A stretch of DNA of 64,000 nt from Scleromatobacter sp038243995 (GTDB taxonomy: Bacteria > Pseudomonadota > Gammaproteobacteria > Burkholderiales > Burkholderiaceae_C). Below are positions 58,201 to 64,000 of the stretch, in pieces. Under the pieces are notes generated by a model that saw nothing but the letters and a program-made list of their open reading frames with translations, did not search any database and had not been told where the DNA came from. Within the stretch, counting starts at the first letter, position 1. Each line of letters opens with the position of its first letter. The stretch lies in assembly GCA_038243995.1 (NCBI GenBank), contig JBBRTV010000022.1, forward strand, positions 40,272 through 104,271, given 5' to 3'. Both the position numbers and the translations under genes were made by a program.

Positions 58201-59914
58201 TCACGAGCAGGAAGGCGAGGTAGGCGTCTTCGCTGGTGACGCGGTCGACGAAGGGATCGACCAGCACCTTCATCAACAGGCTGACGAGGATGAAGCGGGA
58301 GCTGTCGCTCGTCGCGTCCGCCAGCTCGGCGTTCTTGGAGGCCGGCCTGAAGCTCAGGAGCAGGAAGAACACGCGCTCGAGGCCGCCGCTGGCATAGAGC
58401 GCCTGGATCGGCACGCGCACGATCACCTCCTCCAGGTAGTCGCGCCGTTCCTCGAACTCGGGGCGTTCCTTGGGATCGTCCGCGGCAATGGTCTTGACGC
58501 CGGCGAGGTGGTCGGCGATGGCGCGCAATTCCACGGGCTTGAGCACCCAGGGCATCAGCATCTTGAGCACGCTGAGCGCCTGCTCGCCGCCGAATTCCGC
58601 GCCGTCGACCAGGTCGATGATGAGCTTGACCAACTTCTTGAGTGGGGGGCCCCTGCGCGCGTCGTCGAAAGCGGCGGCGGCCGCGGCCTGCCCGGCGTGC
58701 AGCGCGCGTTCCTCCGTGAGCGTGGAGTCCATCTCGCGCGCTTCGTCGCGCGGGTCGGGCACATAGGCCGCGAGCATCTCGATCTCGTCGCGCCGCGGGC
58801 CACCCAGCAGCGCGCGCCGCTGCGGGTCCTCCATGGCGTCGAGCGCGTACTGCGCCGCCGTTGCCTCCAGCGGGCCCAGCCGTCGCAGGTCCATGGCCTC
58901 GAAGGCCTTGCGCAACTCGTCGCTGAAGGGGCGCAACTCGCCGGGGGCGCAGCCCCACCAGGCGGCCAGCACCTGTTCGCGCTGGGCTTTGTAGTGCACG
59001 GTGTCGAGGTTGGCCAGCAGCCGGTGGCGGTACTTGCCGGGCAGCACGGACACGAGCGAGCGCGCGCCGACCATGCTCAGCGTCATCAGCACGCGCAGCG
59101 CGGCGGTGACGTCGGAATCGGTGACCGCCCAGTCGAACACGCCATAGGACAGCAGGTCGATGATGCGCGCCAGTTCTGCCTGGTGCGTCTGCGCGACCAG
59201 GTCGTCCAGCGCCGTGCGTGCGTCCTGCGGTGCCAGCGGCTCGTCCTGCGGCAGCGCGGCGGCGACGTCGGCCGCCCGCTCCACTTCGGACGCCGACAGC
59301 GCCGCCGCCGCGCCGGGGGCGAGCGCCGTGGCGGGACGCGGCACCGCCTGTTGGCGCACCAGCGCCCGCGCCATGCGGTGCGCATCGGCCTCTACCGCGG
59401 TCGCCGGGGCCGGACTGCCGGTGCCGAAGCGCTGGGCCGCATGGGCCAGCTCGTGCGCGAACAGGTAGCGGCCGCTGTCACGCTCGGGCCGGTAGTGCCC
59501 GGGGTGCAGCAACAGGGTGCCGTCGCGTTGCAGACCGGCGGCGCCGACGGCATCCAGCGGCGCGCGCGCCGCGGCATCGGCACGCACGACGATGCGCGAA
59601 GGGTCCAGCCCCAGCCGCGGCGCCAGGGCCTGCAGCAGCAGCAGGGTGAGTCGGGCACGGGCGGCATCGTCGTCGAAGATCCCCGCGCGCGCGGCGTGCG
59701 TGGCCACGCCGCTGAAATCGGCGGGCGCGGGGGACTCGTCGTTGGCGGCCGGGTCGCCCCGCGGCTGCACCAGCGCTTCGACCTCCGGCCCGTCGAACTC
59801 GTCGTACGCCGCCGCGATCGCGTTGCGCGGGCCCGGCCGCGCGGGCGTGCCGCGGGCAGGCTGACGCCCACGCGCGGGCGCCTGCACGACGCCGGCCGGT
59901 GCGCGCCGGCTCAT
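52265..59914 (-). CDS. giant DUF4157 protein with long beta-strand repeat region
   Basis: 2549-aa protein. Residues 1-30 are basic and Pro-rich. Residues 60-165 form a DUF4157 domain ending with FAHELAHAAQRF (HELAH near 154-158). Residues 180-800 are mostly helical (RILVSLLMKVLVDPFVDRV-like). From about residue 850 to the end runs a very long region of repeated short strands with patterns such as LEIGAITASQVGYENESTGL, LGDVRVGSVADLKLDALVAG and FTIGDLRVAQVKAHQLRYHK. A coiled coil interrupts it (SQSRIEERLARLRGQ, then RIRGLEQQLRHTRDEL). No enzymatic motif is seen. ATG 59914 overlaps the upstream TGA (ATGA) and is preferred over 59938. Confidence 0.85.
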   Translation of the reverse strand: MSRRAPAGVVQAPARGRQPARGTPARPGPRNAIAAAYDEFDGPEVEALVQPRGDPAANDESPAPADFSGVATHAARAGIFDDDAARARLTLLLLQALAPRLGLDPSRIVVRADAAARAPLDAVGAAGLQRDGTLLLHPGHYRPERDSGRYLFAHELAHAAQRFGTGSPAPATAVEADAHRMARALVRQQAVPRPATALAPGAAAALSASEVERAADVAAALPQDEPLAPQDARTALDDLVAQTHQAELARIIDLLSYGVFDWAVTDSDVTAALRVLMTLSMVGARSLVSVLPGKYRHRLLANLDTVHYKAQREQVLAAWWGCAPGELRPFSDELRKAFEAMDLRRLGPLEATAAQYALDAMEDPQRRALLGGPRRDEIEMLAAYVPDPRDEAREMDSTLTEERALHAGQAAAAAAFDDARRGPPLKKLVKLIIDLVDGAEFGGEQALSVLKMLMPWVLKPVELRAIADHLAGVKTIAADDPKERPEFEERRDYLEEVIVRVPIQALYASGGLERVFFLLLSFRPASKNAELADATSDSSRFILVSLLMKVLVDPFVDRVTSEDAYLAFLLVKAMPPHARRAFFDVDDGARWTLVMKKMSQQQRESESLNLFGGGQADAARDAILSQLLADAAWKPASAGRLDALIRMAVAAGEHAFVFGLSEQRAAHAKPWLKAIVNKYRLYDPQAEAADGRPRTHYRRDLLKGTPWYTGGSLIGGVYAAAQGLDFVFSSDNVEVATKSIGGRGLNLVELQDLFGGNFMGARFARRESFARGKGGEPDRGTNFANVKWDTRLGLLTLSAPDLEIEAIRYPIDDFVLQTGTTRVRGLELALAYGTDKRPEPTRIDLAIQSLTIDDMALVAAEKMKSVNQVAIGDLEVHAAAPGSGATSPQRPRAGLKVPVPLVGIPLGGAWNLFLGSMWNSLAGLVGAHPKTGVSASADEMADQLLAAKLPMGFKLTLGSVRLTGVATSGGQFIESIALDDLVIQGGGDADSYRKALAQSQSRIEERLARLRGQFGSSSDREAMARRIRGLEQQLRHTRDELAASTTHEAEVRRLEALQKTAPRSVTAADRLRLRQLKAQLSGAVLDVGHVSLKGLAGWSEGTFELDDVHGSGRSVDHALGLLSDSDKLRSFVTGAAGRPVLKQGANDPSEFVLDIGHAELPGFQVPGNVPDAVQATRDYQKFKARHDPWRPSHVQELARLEERRHLAAQRDALLADPGVSRLDAGQQKLFRDTGRRLEALEAQAALSVGRVVLDGASATFSGASGIAVRADRLDIAGLRQGAFGVGRIEGTNVEVGVDIRDGIAGFDEWRRNLQRINLRGENVTAYAITQEDLGLSVDKATLMGIDEASVDLPKGAARVTTRLVLVEGARLRSSEEMLHRERDYLQALPRPLGEVQGRRLDKVQGTLDALAALRQGVADSEADVIRGRTPRQREAAGKRRDAARHELDRWAEGLVAGTLSIDKLDIDVFGLSDVLSPGYDPQAAGLGVQGRGGASKRRLFTGATGTRLGIPGLSAGQVTLGEAGGAARLTPSGTLIDGLMLDSIELDRLDWRSGREHVFAVGPVTLQSVAVKALIGEDQIAISSLEIGAITASQVGYENESTGLRVVVESGGLGSVRATNLTISNTVTQDPVTRAKKNKTTVLGDVRVGSVADLKLDALVAGLRARGTLNGGGLHAEFVTDRRRVFSIDSLGLGAGVVTEPGTTSAIHVSFKGLGGRVTQETLDTGAVQYQLDDVVLADFDLGQCRWSGSGWVIQVDGDASLKGVTMTATALQAAPGPDGKAGKLQHFTIGDLRVAQVKAHQLRYHKDAVPADPKKRGDTGSAAQEDTLESATILGLEVRGIDLMKDSGKMTGKVTVHDSIDIGKLRRAVGEAGKEQIVTTLSTKVYGKEASDAGLRGRELSAQLFGPRGSKIQIGTVKEISGDFEGFGAKTGFTTGKVTMSPIDYDGVAKEAHVTEVNLQDLQLNSPTWSDGKGTTIKAATARVPKFTLKDVRAKFGELTDTAGKKSTGLTLLTIAGVELDFLRVGTFDYEGVATLATGGTRRRHLTAASAELAGLSLEKVTRDFAEKVTRLENARLKKTTLTSFGLTLAQTLGGHATQTEVGADIEAGEISSKALTLTDAKSLGEEWTSLDGLFELTDPDQGLGLTNVVFKQLEGSGGKLEPTFLLSSAGGKTGGLDLKGLKVHLAPNGTIYFGFDELTGRTLHMEAGGAKIDLDFAALRKAAVSLTGQAPGQVFDVLGATLKELEVKGATVTYEVDRSAAPTAGGAKGKPDPWKLDALSGLSGTLRMKAANVDWVGDVSLPVPISGGVIDFDKVSGDDGKWPPGDIWFFIDERSIWARQLKIPVTLYAPDSGTIPGVTPARIVNISSNQTDKQDIEVITSRGQWDFRTFLETTLNAPPSGKTGAPAKQLDALNTLSGGGALAVGDDVIGTTRNNVVLSGSAAGKNAISISSAHIGSKLDIALPELQASRGQFEMLGHAGETGTVTANVTIGVAGLGDAADAAGHFKFTITLTLIQGAVRDIRFGDVALATPAAARARPAPPQDKKP

Positions 59915-60195
59915 CGCGCCCCCCCGATCGCGCGCCACAGGCTGCGGCCGAGCTCGACGCCCAGCTGCGCCGGCGGCGCGGCCGCCGCCAGTCGCACCGG
60001 CGGGGCGCGCTCGGACGGCACGGCGGTCGACGCCCAGGCGTGCGGCGCTGCGTCGTGCCGGGCCAGCCGCTGCAGTTCGGCCTGCAGCGCCGCGCGGAAT
60101 TGACGCGCCTGGGCCGGCGTCAGCGCCAGCCCTTCGACGCGCACCACGTCGATGTGGATCGAGACCGGCCGGAGCGGGGGGGCGGGGGCGGTCAT
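59911..60195 (-). CDS. small uncharacterised eCIS protein
   Basis: 94-aa protein, start MTAPAPPLRPVSIHIDVVRV, with a central helix (ARQFRAALQAELQRLARHD) and an Ala/Pro-rich tail. The VSIHIDVVRVEGLALTPAQA opening resembles a short beta hairpin found in several small eCIS proteins. It overlaps the ATPase gene stop and the giant gene start, so it is translationally coupled on both sides. Possibly a chaperone or adaptor for the giant protein; this is inferred from position only. Confidence 0.6.
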   Translation of the reverse strand: MTAPAPPLRPVSIHIDVVRVEGLALTPAQARQFRAALQAELQRLARHDAAPHAWASTAVPSERAPPVRLAAAAPPAQLGVELGRSLWRAIGGAR

Positions 60196-62309
60196 CGGAA
60201 ATCCGCCTCGCTGACGGGCTTGTCGAGCTTGCGCAGTTCCGCGCGCAACGCCGCCATCATCAGCGCCTGCGAGACCGGCGCCGATGTCGCGGCCGCCATG
60301 AAGGCCGCGTTCAGCGTCACGCTGTGAATGTTGCCGCCGCTGAGCCCGAAGCGCGCCAGGCGCTCGAAGTCGAGCTCGTCGTGCGGCACGCCGGGCGGCA
60401 AGGAGCGTTGCCACATGCGCTTGCGTTCGGCCGGGCCGGGGTACTGGAAGTTGACGATGAAGCGCAGGCGCCGCAGGAAGGCGGAGTCGAGCGCGCTCTT
60501 CATGTTCGTGGCCAGGATGGCCAGCCCCGAGAACGCCTCCATGCGCTGCAGCAGGTAGTTGATCTCGATGTTGGCGTAGCGGTCGTGGCTGTCCTTGACC
60601 TCGCTGCGCTTGCCGAACAGCGCATCGGCCTCGTCGAAGAGCAGGATCGCGCCGCCCTGTTCGGCGGCGTCGAACAGGCGGCGCAGGTTCTTCTCGGTTT
60701 CGCCGATGTACTTGCTGACCACGGCCGACAGGTCGATGCGGTACAGCGCCAGGCCGAGCTCGTTGGCGATGACTTCGGCCGCCATGGTCTTGCCGGTGCC
60801 GCTCTCGCCTGCGAAGAGTGCGCTGATGCCCATGCCGCGATTGAGCTTCTTCGCGTAGCCCCAGTCCTCGTAGACCTGGTAGCGGTGGCGCACCTGCGCG
60901 GCGACCTGGCGCAGCAGCGCCAGCGCCTCGTCGGAGAGGACGAGATCGTCCCAGGTGGCGCGGACGTCGATGCGCTGGGCCAGCTGGTCCAGGCGCGGCT
61001 GCGTCGTCCGGCGGCAGTCGGCCCATGCCGCGTCCAGTCGCGACTGCGCGGGCGCGATCGCGGCGCCGTCCAGCGCGTGCTGGATCTCGCGCAGATTCAG
61101 GTTGAACTGGCCGGCGAGTTCGGCCGCGCCGCGGGCCGCGGCCTCGTCGCCGACCCGGGGTTGCAGGCCTTCCAGCCAGGCCTGGTGCTGCTCCTGCGCC
61201 GTGGGCCTGGCGACATCGGCCGGCCACGCACCGGCGAGTGCGCTCGCGGGCGCTTCGCGCAAGGCCACGAACGCCAGCCCCAGGTCGCGCGAGACGAAGT
61301 GGCGGAAAGCGTTCGCCACGTCCGGCGGCGCGCTGTCGAGTTCGTCGGCGTCGATGTAGAGCGCGATAGGCAGCAGCAGGCATTCGCGTTGCCAGAGGCG
61401 CGCCAGGCTGTCGGTCTCGGTGCGCACGGTGGGCAAGGCCTCGAGCGGCAGGCGATACAGGCGGCGCCCGACCCCGGCGCACACGGCGCGCGCGGTATCG
61501 AGCTTGCTGGTGGCTTCGGTGCCCAGCAGCGTGACCAGCGGCACCTGCGCGTCGAGGCTCGCCGCGCCCAGTCGCTGCAGCACCCGGTCGGCCGTCGCCT
61601 GCTGGGTGGCCGAGAGCAAAGGCGCGTCGGCGCTGCCGTCGCCCACGAGGAGCGCGGTGAGGCGCTCGTCGATCGCGTTCAGGCCCTTGATGTAGTGGAC
61701 GACGCGCTCGTCGGCGCGCAGCGCGGCGGCGATCAGCGGCGTGGCGCCGGGCTGGTTCAGGTCCACGAGCCGCGCATAGCGCAGCGGGCGCAGCGGGGAG
61801 AGCGCATCCCAGCTCGCATCGGCGAAGAGCTGGAGCGCCAGCGAGAACGTGGGGTTGGTGCGCGCGGGCTGGCCTTGCGCGGCGCCGATGAGCGCGGCCA
61901 TGCCCGGATCGAGTTCGACCGCGGCGCACAGCAGCAGCGTGTCGGTCTCGAACGCGCTCAGCCCCAGGCGCTGGGCGAGCATCAGCAAGGCCGGCGGGGG
62001 ATCGATCGCCGCGGCGGCACGGCGCCGCTCGGCGGCTTCCTGCAGGGCGGTGGACGGCGCGGGCGGCGCCGTCGCCGGGGCTGTCGTCGCGGATGCGGTG
62101 ACCACCGTCACGGGCTCGTCGTGCCCGAACCAGCCGCGCCGGGGGGCCGACTGCGCCCGCTGCGGCAGCGTCGTCATCTGCGTGCCGGGGGCCGCGGGCG
62201 GGGCCTCGCTCCCGGCGGCGAGCTGCTGCAGCTTGAGGCGCAGCCGCAGCCACTCCAGCGAGGCCGCGAGGTAGCGGTTGTTGTCGGCTGGCCAGGTGTC
62301 TGGGCTCAT
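60192..62309 (-). CDS. eCIS AAA+ ATPase (Afp15-like)
   Basis: 705-aa ATPase. The C-terminal AAA domain has Walker A GESGTGKT (501-508), Walker B ILLFDEADALFG (near 555-566), sensor-1 ILATNMKSALDSAFLRRLRF and a sensor-2 region. The N-terminal half contains a degenerate ATPase-like region (LLGTEATSKLDTARAV), as in Afp15-type proteins. It is thought to help disassembly or maturation of injection-system particles. Its start overlaps the stop of the DUF4255 gene. Confidence 0.9.
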   Translation of the reverse strand: MSPDTWPADNNRYLAASLEWLRLRLKLQQLAAGSEAPPAAPGTQMTTLPQRAQSAPRRGWFGHDEPVTVVTASATTAPATAPPAPSTALQEAAERRRAAAAIDPPPALLMLAQRLGLSAFETDTLLLCAAVELDPGMAALIGAAQGQPARTNPTFSLALQLFADASWDALSPLRPLRYARLVDLNQPGATPLIAAALRADERVVHYIKGLNAIDERLTALLVGDGSADAPLLSATQQATADRVLQRLGAASLDAQVPLVTLLGTEATSKLDTARAVCAGVGRRLYRLPLEALPTVRTETDSLARLWQRECLLLPIALYIDADELDSAPPDVANAFRHFVSRDLGLAFVALREAPASALAGAWPADVARPTAQEQHQAWLEGLQPRVGDEAAARGAAELAGQFNLNLREIQHALDGAAIAPAQSRLDAAWADCRRTTQPRLDQLAQRIDVRATWDDLVLSDEALALLRQVAAQVRHRYQVYEDWGYAKKLNRGMGISALFAGESGTGKTMAAEVIANELGLALYRIDLSAVVSKYIGETEKNLRRLFDAAEQGGAILLFDEADALFGKRSEVKDSHDRYANIEINYLLQRMEAFSGLAILATNMKSALDSAFLRRLRFIVNFQYPGPAERKRMWQRSLPPGVPHDELDFERLARFGLSGGNIHSVTLNAAFMAAATSAPVSQALMMAALRAELRKLDKPVSEADFR

Positions 62310-63625
62310 GACACGGTGAGCGTCTGGTTGGCGTCGAAGCCGAACACCGGCGGCGCGCCGGTGGCCAGCACCGGCAGGCTGTCGATGCCGTCGACGCGCA
62401 GGCGCAGCAGGTAGGTGCCCGCGACCTGTGCGGGCAAGTCGAAGCTGAGGGTGCTGGGGAGGGTGGCGTCGGCCGGCGTGGCGATGGCGGTGGGCAGCAC
62501 TTCGGTCGTGCCCAGCAGCAGGCGCACGCCGGGCTCCTGCAGCGGGCGTACCCGCGGCGAGCAGGTGAGGGTGAGGGTGAACGCCGCGCCGGCTGTCGCC
62601 GCCAGCGGCGCGGCCGTGATGCGGGGCGAGAGCGCCACCGGCACGCTGTTGGTGGTCCAGCTCGGCCGGCCGGGCTGCTCCACGCGGACGACGACGCCAT
62701 AGGCTCCGGCGGCCCAGAGGTTCATGGCCGCACTCGTCTGCGCCGGGGACGCCAGGTGGCCACGCAATTCGTTCGGCGACGCCCCGGCCGCCAGCGGCAG
62801 CGCGTTGGCGATGCCCAGGCGATCGTTGGTGAACAGCGCCGTCAGCGTGCCGCCCTGCGCGAGGACGTTGCCCACGAAGCTCAGGTCGTCGCCCAGCCGC
62901 AACGCGGGCAGCAGCGGCGCGGCCGGGTTGCGCACTGCGAGCAAAGCCGGCGGCGCCGCGGCCTGCGACGTGGGCCCGCGGTCGCCGGCGCCGCGTTGCA
63001 GCACCGGGGGCGGCACGCGCGCCCCGCCCTGCGCCTGGATGAGCACCACCGACACCATGTAGGCCATGGATGGCCGGTAGCGTGCCTGCATGGCGGTCCA
63101 GAGCTTGGAGAGTTCGTCCGAGCTGAGGTAGTTGGGCACGATCTTGATGAGTTCGACCTGGTCGGCCAGGTCCGCGGCCGACAAGGCGCCGAAGCGGCCG
63201 GGGACGAGGGTGCCGTCCACCGGCGCCGGGTTGCCGAGCACGATGCGCAACTGTTCGCGCGTGATCACCGGCGTCTCGTGCAGGAGCTGCATCGCGTAGC
63301 CCAGCAGCACCTCGGCGTTCATGTCCTGCGTGCCGTAGGCGGTGACGAGGTAGTGCAGGTCGAGCGCCAGCGGCGGGTTGGAGATGCGGTTGCCGCGCAG
63401 GTCGCGCGCGGGCAGGTCGACGTTGCGCCAGCCCAGGTTGGGCGTGACCTGGTACAGGAAGATGTTGAGGAGGTTGGTTTCGTTGGCGCCGGTGTTGATG
63501 CGGTCGGGCGCCTGTGCCGTGACCGAGAAGCTGCCGATCGCGGACAGGTCGTGGTCGAGCAGGCCGTCGTTGATCAGGTCCTTGAGCGTCGCGGTGACGC
63601 CCGCGATGGCGAGGGCACCGCTCAT
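62306..63625 (-). CDS. DUF4255 cap/terminator protein (Afp16-like)
   Basis: 439-aa protein with an N-terminal DUF4255 domain (residues 1-190): LAIAGVTATLKDLINDGLLD, TNLLNIFLYQVTPNLGWRN and PLALDLHYLVTAYG. The domain covers the end of the tube/sheath. The C-terminal part has Ig-like beta domains (AAPLAATAGAAFTLTLTCSPRV) and differs from Afp16, which lacks them. 47 bases separate it from the upstream partial gene. Confidence 0.88.
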   Translation of the reverse strand: MSGALAIAGVTATLKDLINDGLLDHDLSAIGSFSVTAQAPDRINTGANETNLLNIFLYQVTPNLGWRNVDLPARDLRGNRISNPPLALDLHYLVTAYGTQDMNAEVLLGYAMQLLHETPVITREQLRIVLGNPAPVDGTLVPGRFGALSAADLADQVELIKIVPNYLSSDELSKLWTAMQARYRPSMAYMVSVVLIQAQGGARVPPPVLQRGAGDRGPTSQAAAPPALLAVRNPAAPLLPALRLGDDLSFVGNVLAQGGTLTALFTNDRLGIANALPLAAGASPNELRGHLASPAQTSAAMNLWAAGAYGVVVRVEQPGRPSWTTNSVPVALSPRITAAPLAATAGAAFTLTLTCSPRVRPLQEPGVRLLLGTTEVLPTAIATPADATLPSTLSFDLPAQVAGTYLLRLRVDGIDSLPVLATGAPPVFGFDANQTLTVS

Positions 63626-63671
63626 CTTGGGGCCTCCGGGCGGCGCCCCGCGGTGGTTTCGCCCCTCGGGC

Positions 63672-64000
63672 TCATGTCCGCCCCCGATCGCGCTCGCGCA
63701 GGTACTGGTCGAGGCTGAGCCTGGGCGTGGTCGCCGGGCTGCGCGCAGAGGGGGGCGCGGCGGGGATGGCGCGCACTTCGACGCGGCCGATGGTCACCTG
63801 CACCGGCGGCAGGTCGGGTGGGGGCGCGGCCGCGTCGGCACGGCGAGCCGCCAGTGCCGCGGCGCGGACGGCCGCCCGCGGCGGCAGGAGCGGCGCTGCC
63901 GGCGCACGCGGACTGCGCGTGGTCGCCGCGGCTGCCGCTTCGGCGTGGCGATCGGGCCGTGGCGGCGCGCCGGCGGCGTTCGCGGGCGCGGCTGCGCGGC
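63672..64000 (-). CDS. eCIS small conserved protein, C-terminal part (partial)
   Basis: Frame open from the right window edge to the TGA at 63672-63674. The deduced end contains VQVTIGRVEVRAIPAAPP and closes SLDQYLRERDRGRT. The 'VTIGR.EVRA' strand plus 'SLDxYLxxR' tail recur in a small protein placed next to DUF4255 in eCIS loci. The N-terminal part is outside the window, so size is unknown. Its first visible residues are Ala/Pro/Arg-rich. Confidence 0.65.
   Translation of the reverse strand, partial: RAAAPANAAGAPPRPDRHAEAAAAATTRSPRAPAAPLLPPRAAVRAAALAARRADAAAPPPDLPPVQVTIGRVEVRAIPAAPPSARSPATTPRLSLDQYLRERDRGRT

Overview
The window is very GC-rich with G/C-biased third codon positions. Its housekeeping genes (clpB, nadB, nadA, nadC, cobQ) and TGG-anticodon tRNA-Pro look like a betaproteobacterial chromosome, most probably Burkholderiales; genus cannot be told from the sequence alone.

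Left chromosomal part (1-14435). The C-terminus of ClpB is followed by nadB, a ComFB-like gene facing it, and a minus-strand group nadA-nadC-MFS transporter. NadB, NadA and NadC together make nicotinate mononucleotide, the NAD precursor, from aspartate. Next come an uncharacterised gene and a truncated 5' piece of a thiamine-diphosphate enzyme gene. An IS1634-type insertion sequence (7251-9242) separates that piece from a full-length homologous gene. A small-RNA-like locus with a CU-rich anti-Shine-Dalgarno loop and a strong terminator follows, then a secreted exordium-like protein gene facing a secreted kelch/galactose-oxidase-like gene.

Integrated element (14436-34223). Identical 60-bp direct repeats made of tRNA-Pro sequence flank about 19.7 kb of phage-like DNA; the intact tRNA is at the right end. 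It carries a tyrosine integrase, HigBA, several small unknown genes, a MerR/AlpA-type DNA-binding protein, a replication initiator and a DnaC-like loader. The structural genes are Mu/P2-like: tape measure with a muramidase-like region, gp44, gp45, tail chaperone with a predicted -1 frameshift into a GpE-like ORF, and the N/gp43 protein. There is also a decoration protein, an S49 head protease and a scaffold-like protein. I see no terminase large subunit, portal, major capsid, sheath, tube or lysis cassette. GTTACCC motifs sit near both att sites and recur as a gggtaac array beside an HTH gene. Near the right end is a second copy of the anti-Shine-Dalgarno small-RNA locus.

Right chromosomal part (34224-64000). 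cobQ (cobyric acid synthase) is followed by two secreted repeat proteins (GloVer-type and FG-GAP). From 38543 to the window end lies a minus-strand extracellular contractile injection system (eCIS) locus. In transcription order it encodes a small partial protein, a DUF4255 cap protein, an AAA+ ATPase, a 94-aa protein, a 2549-aa giant protein with an N-terminal eCIS-core (DUF4157) domain, and a second DUF4157 protein. These are followed by a tube/spike adaptor, a LysM protein, split gpD/gpV hub proteins, PAAR, gp25, two large baseplate proteins, a gpI-like protein and a DUF6519 protein. Sheath and tube genes must lie beyond the right edge if the system is complete. The giant protein, the cysteine clusters of the baseplate proteins and the paired small RNA loci are the least ordinary contents.
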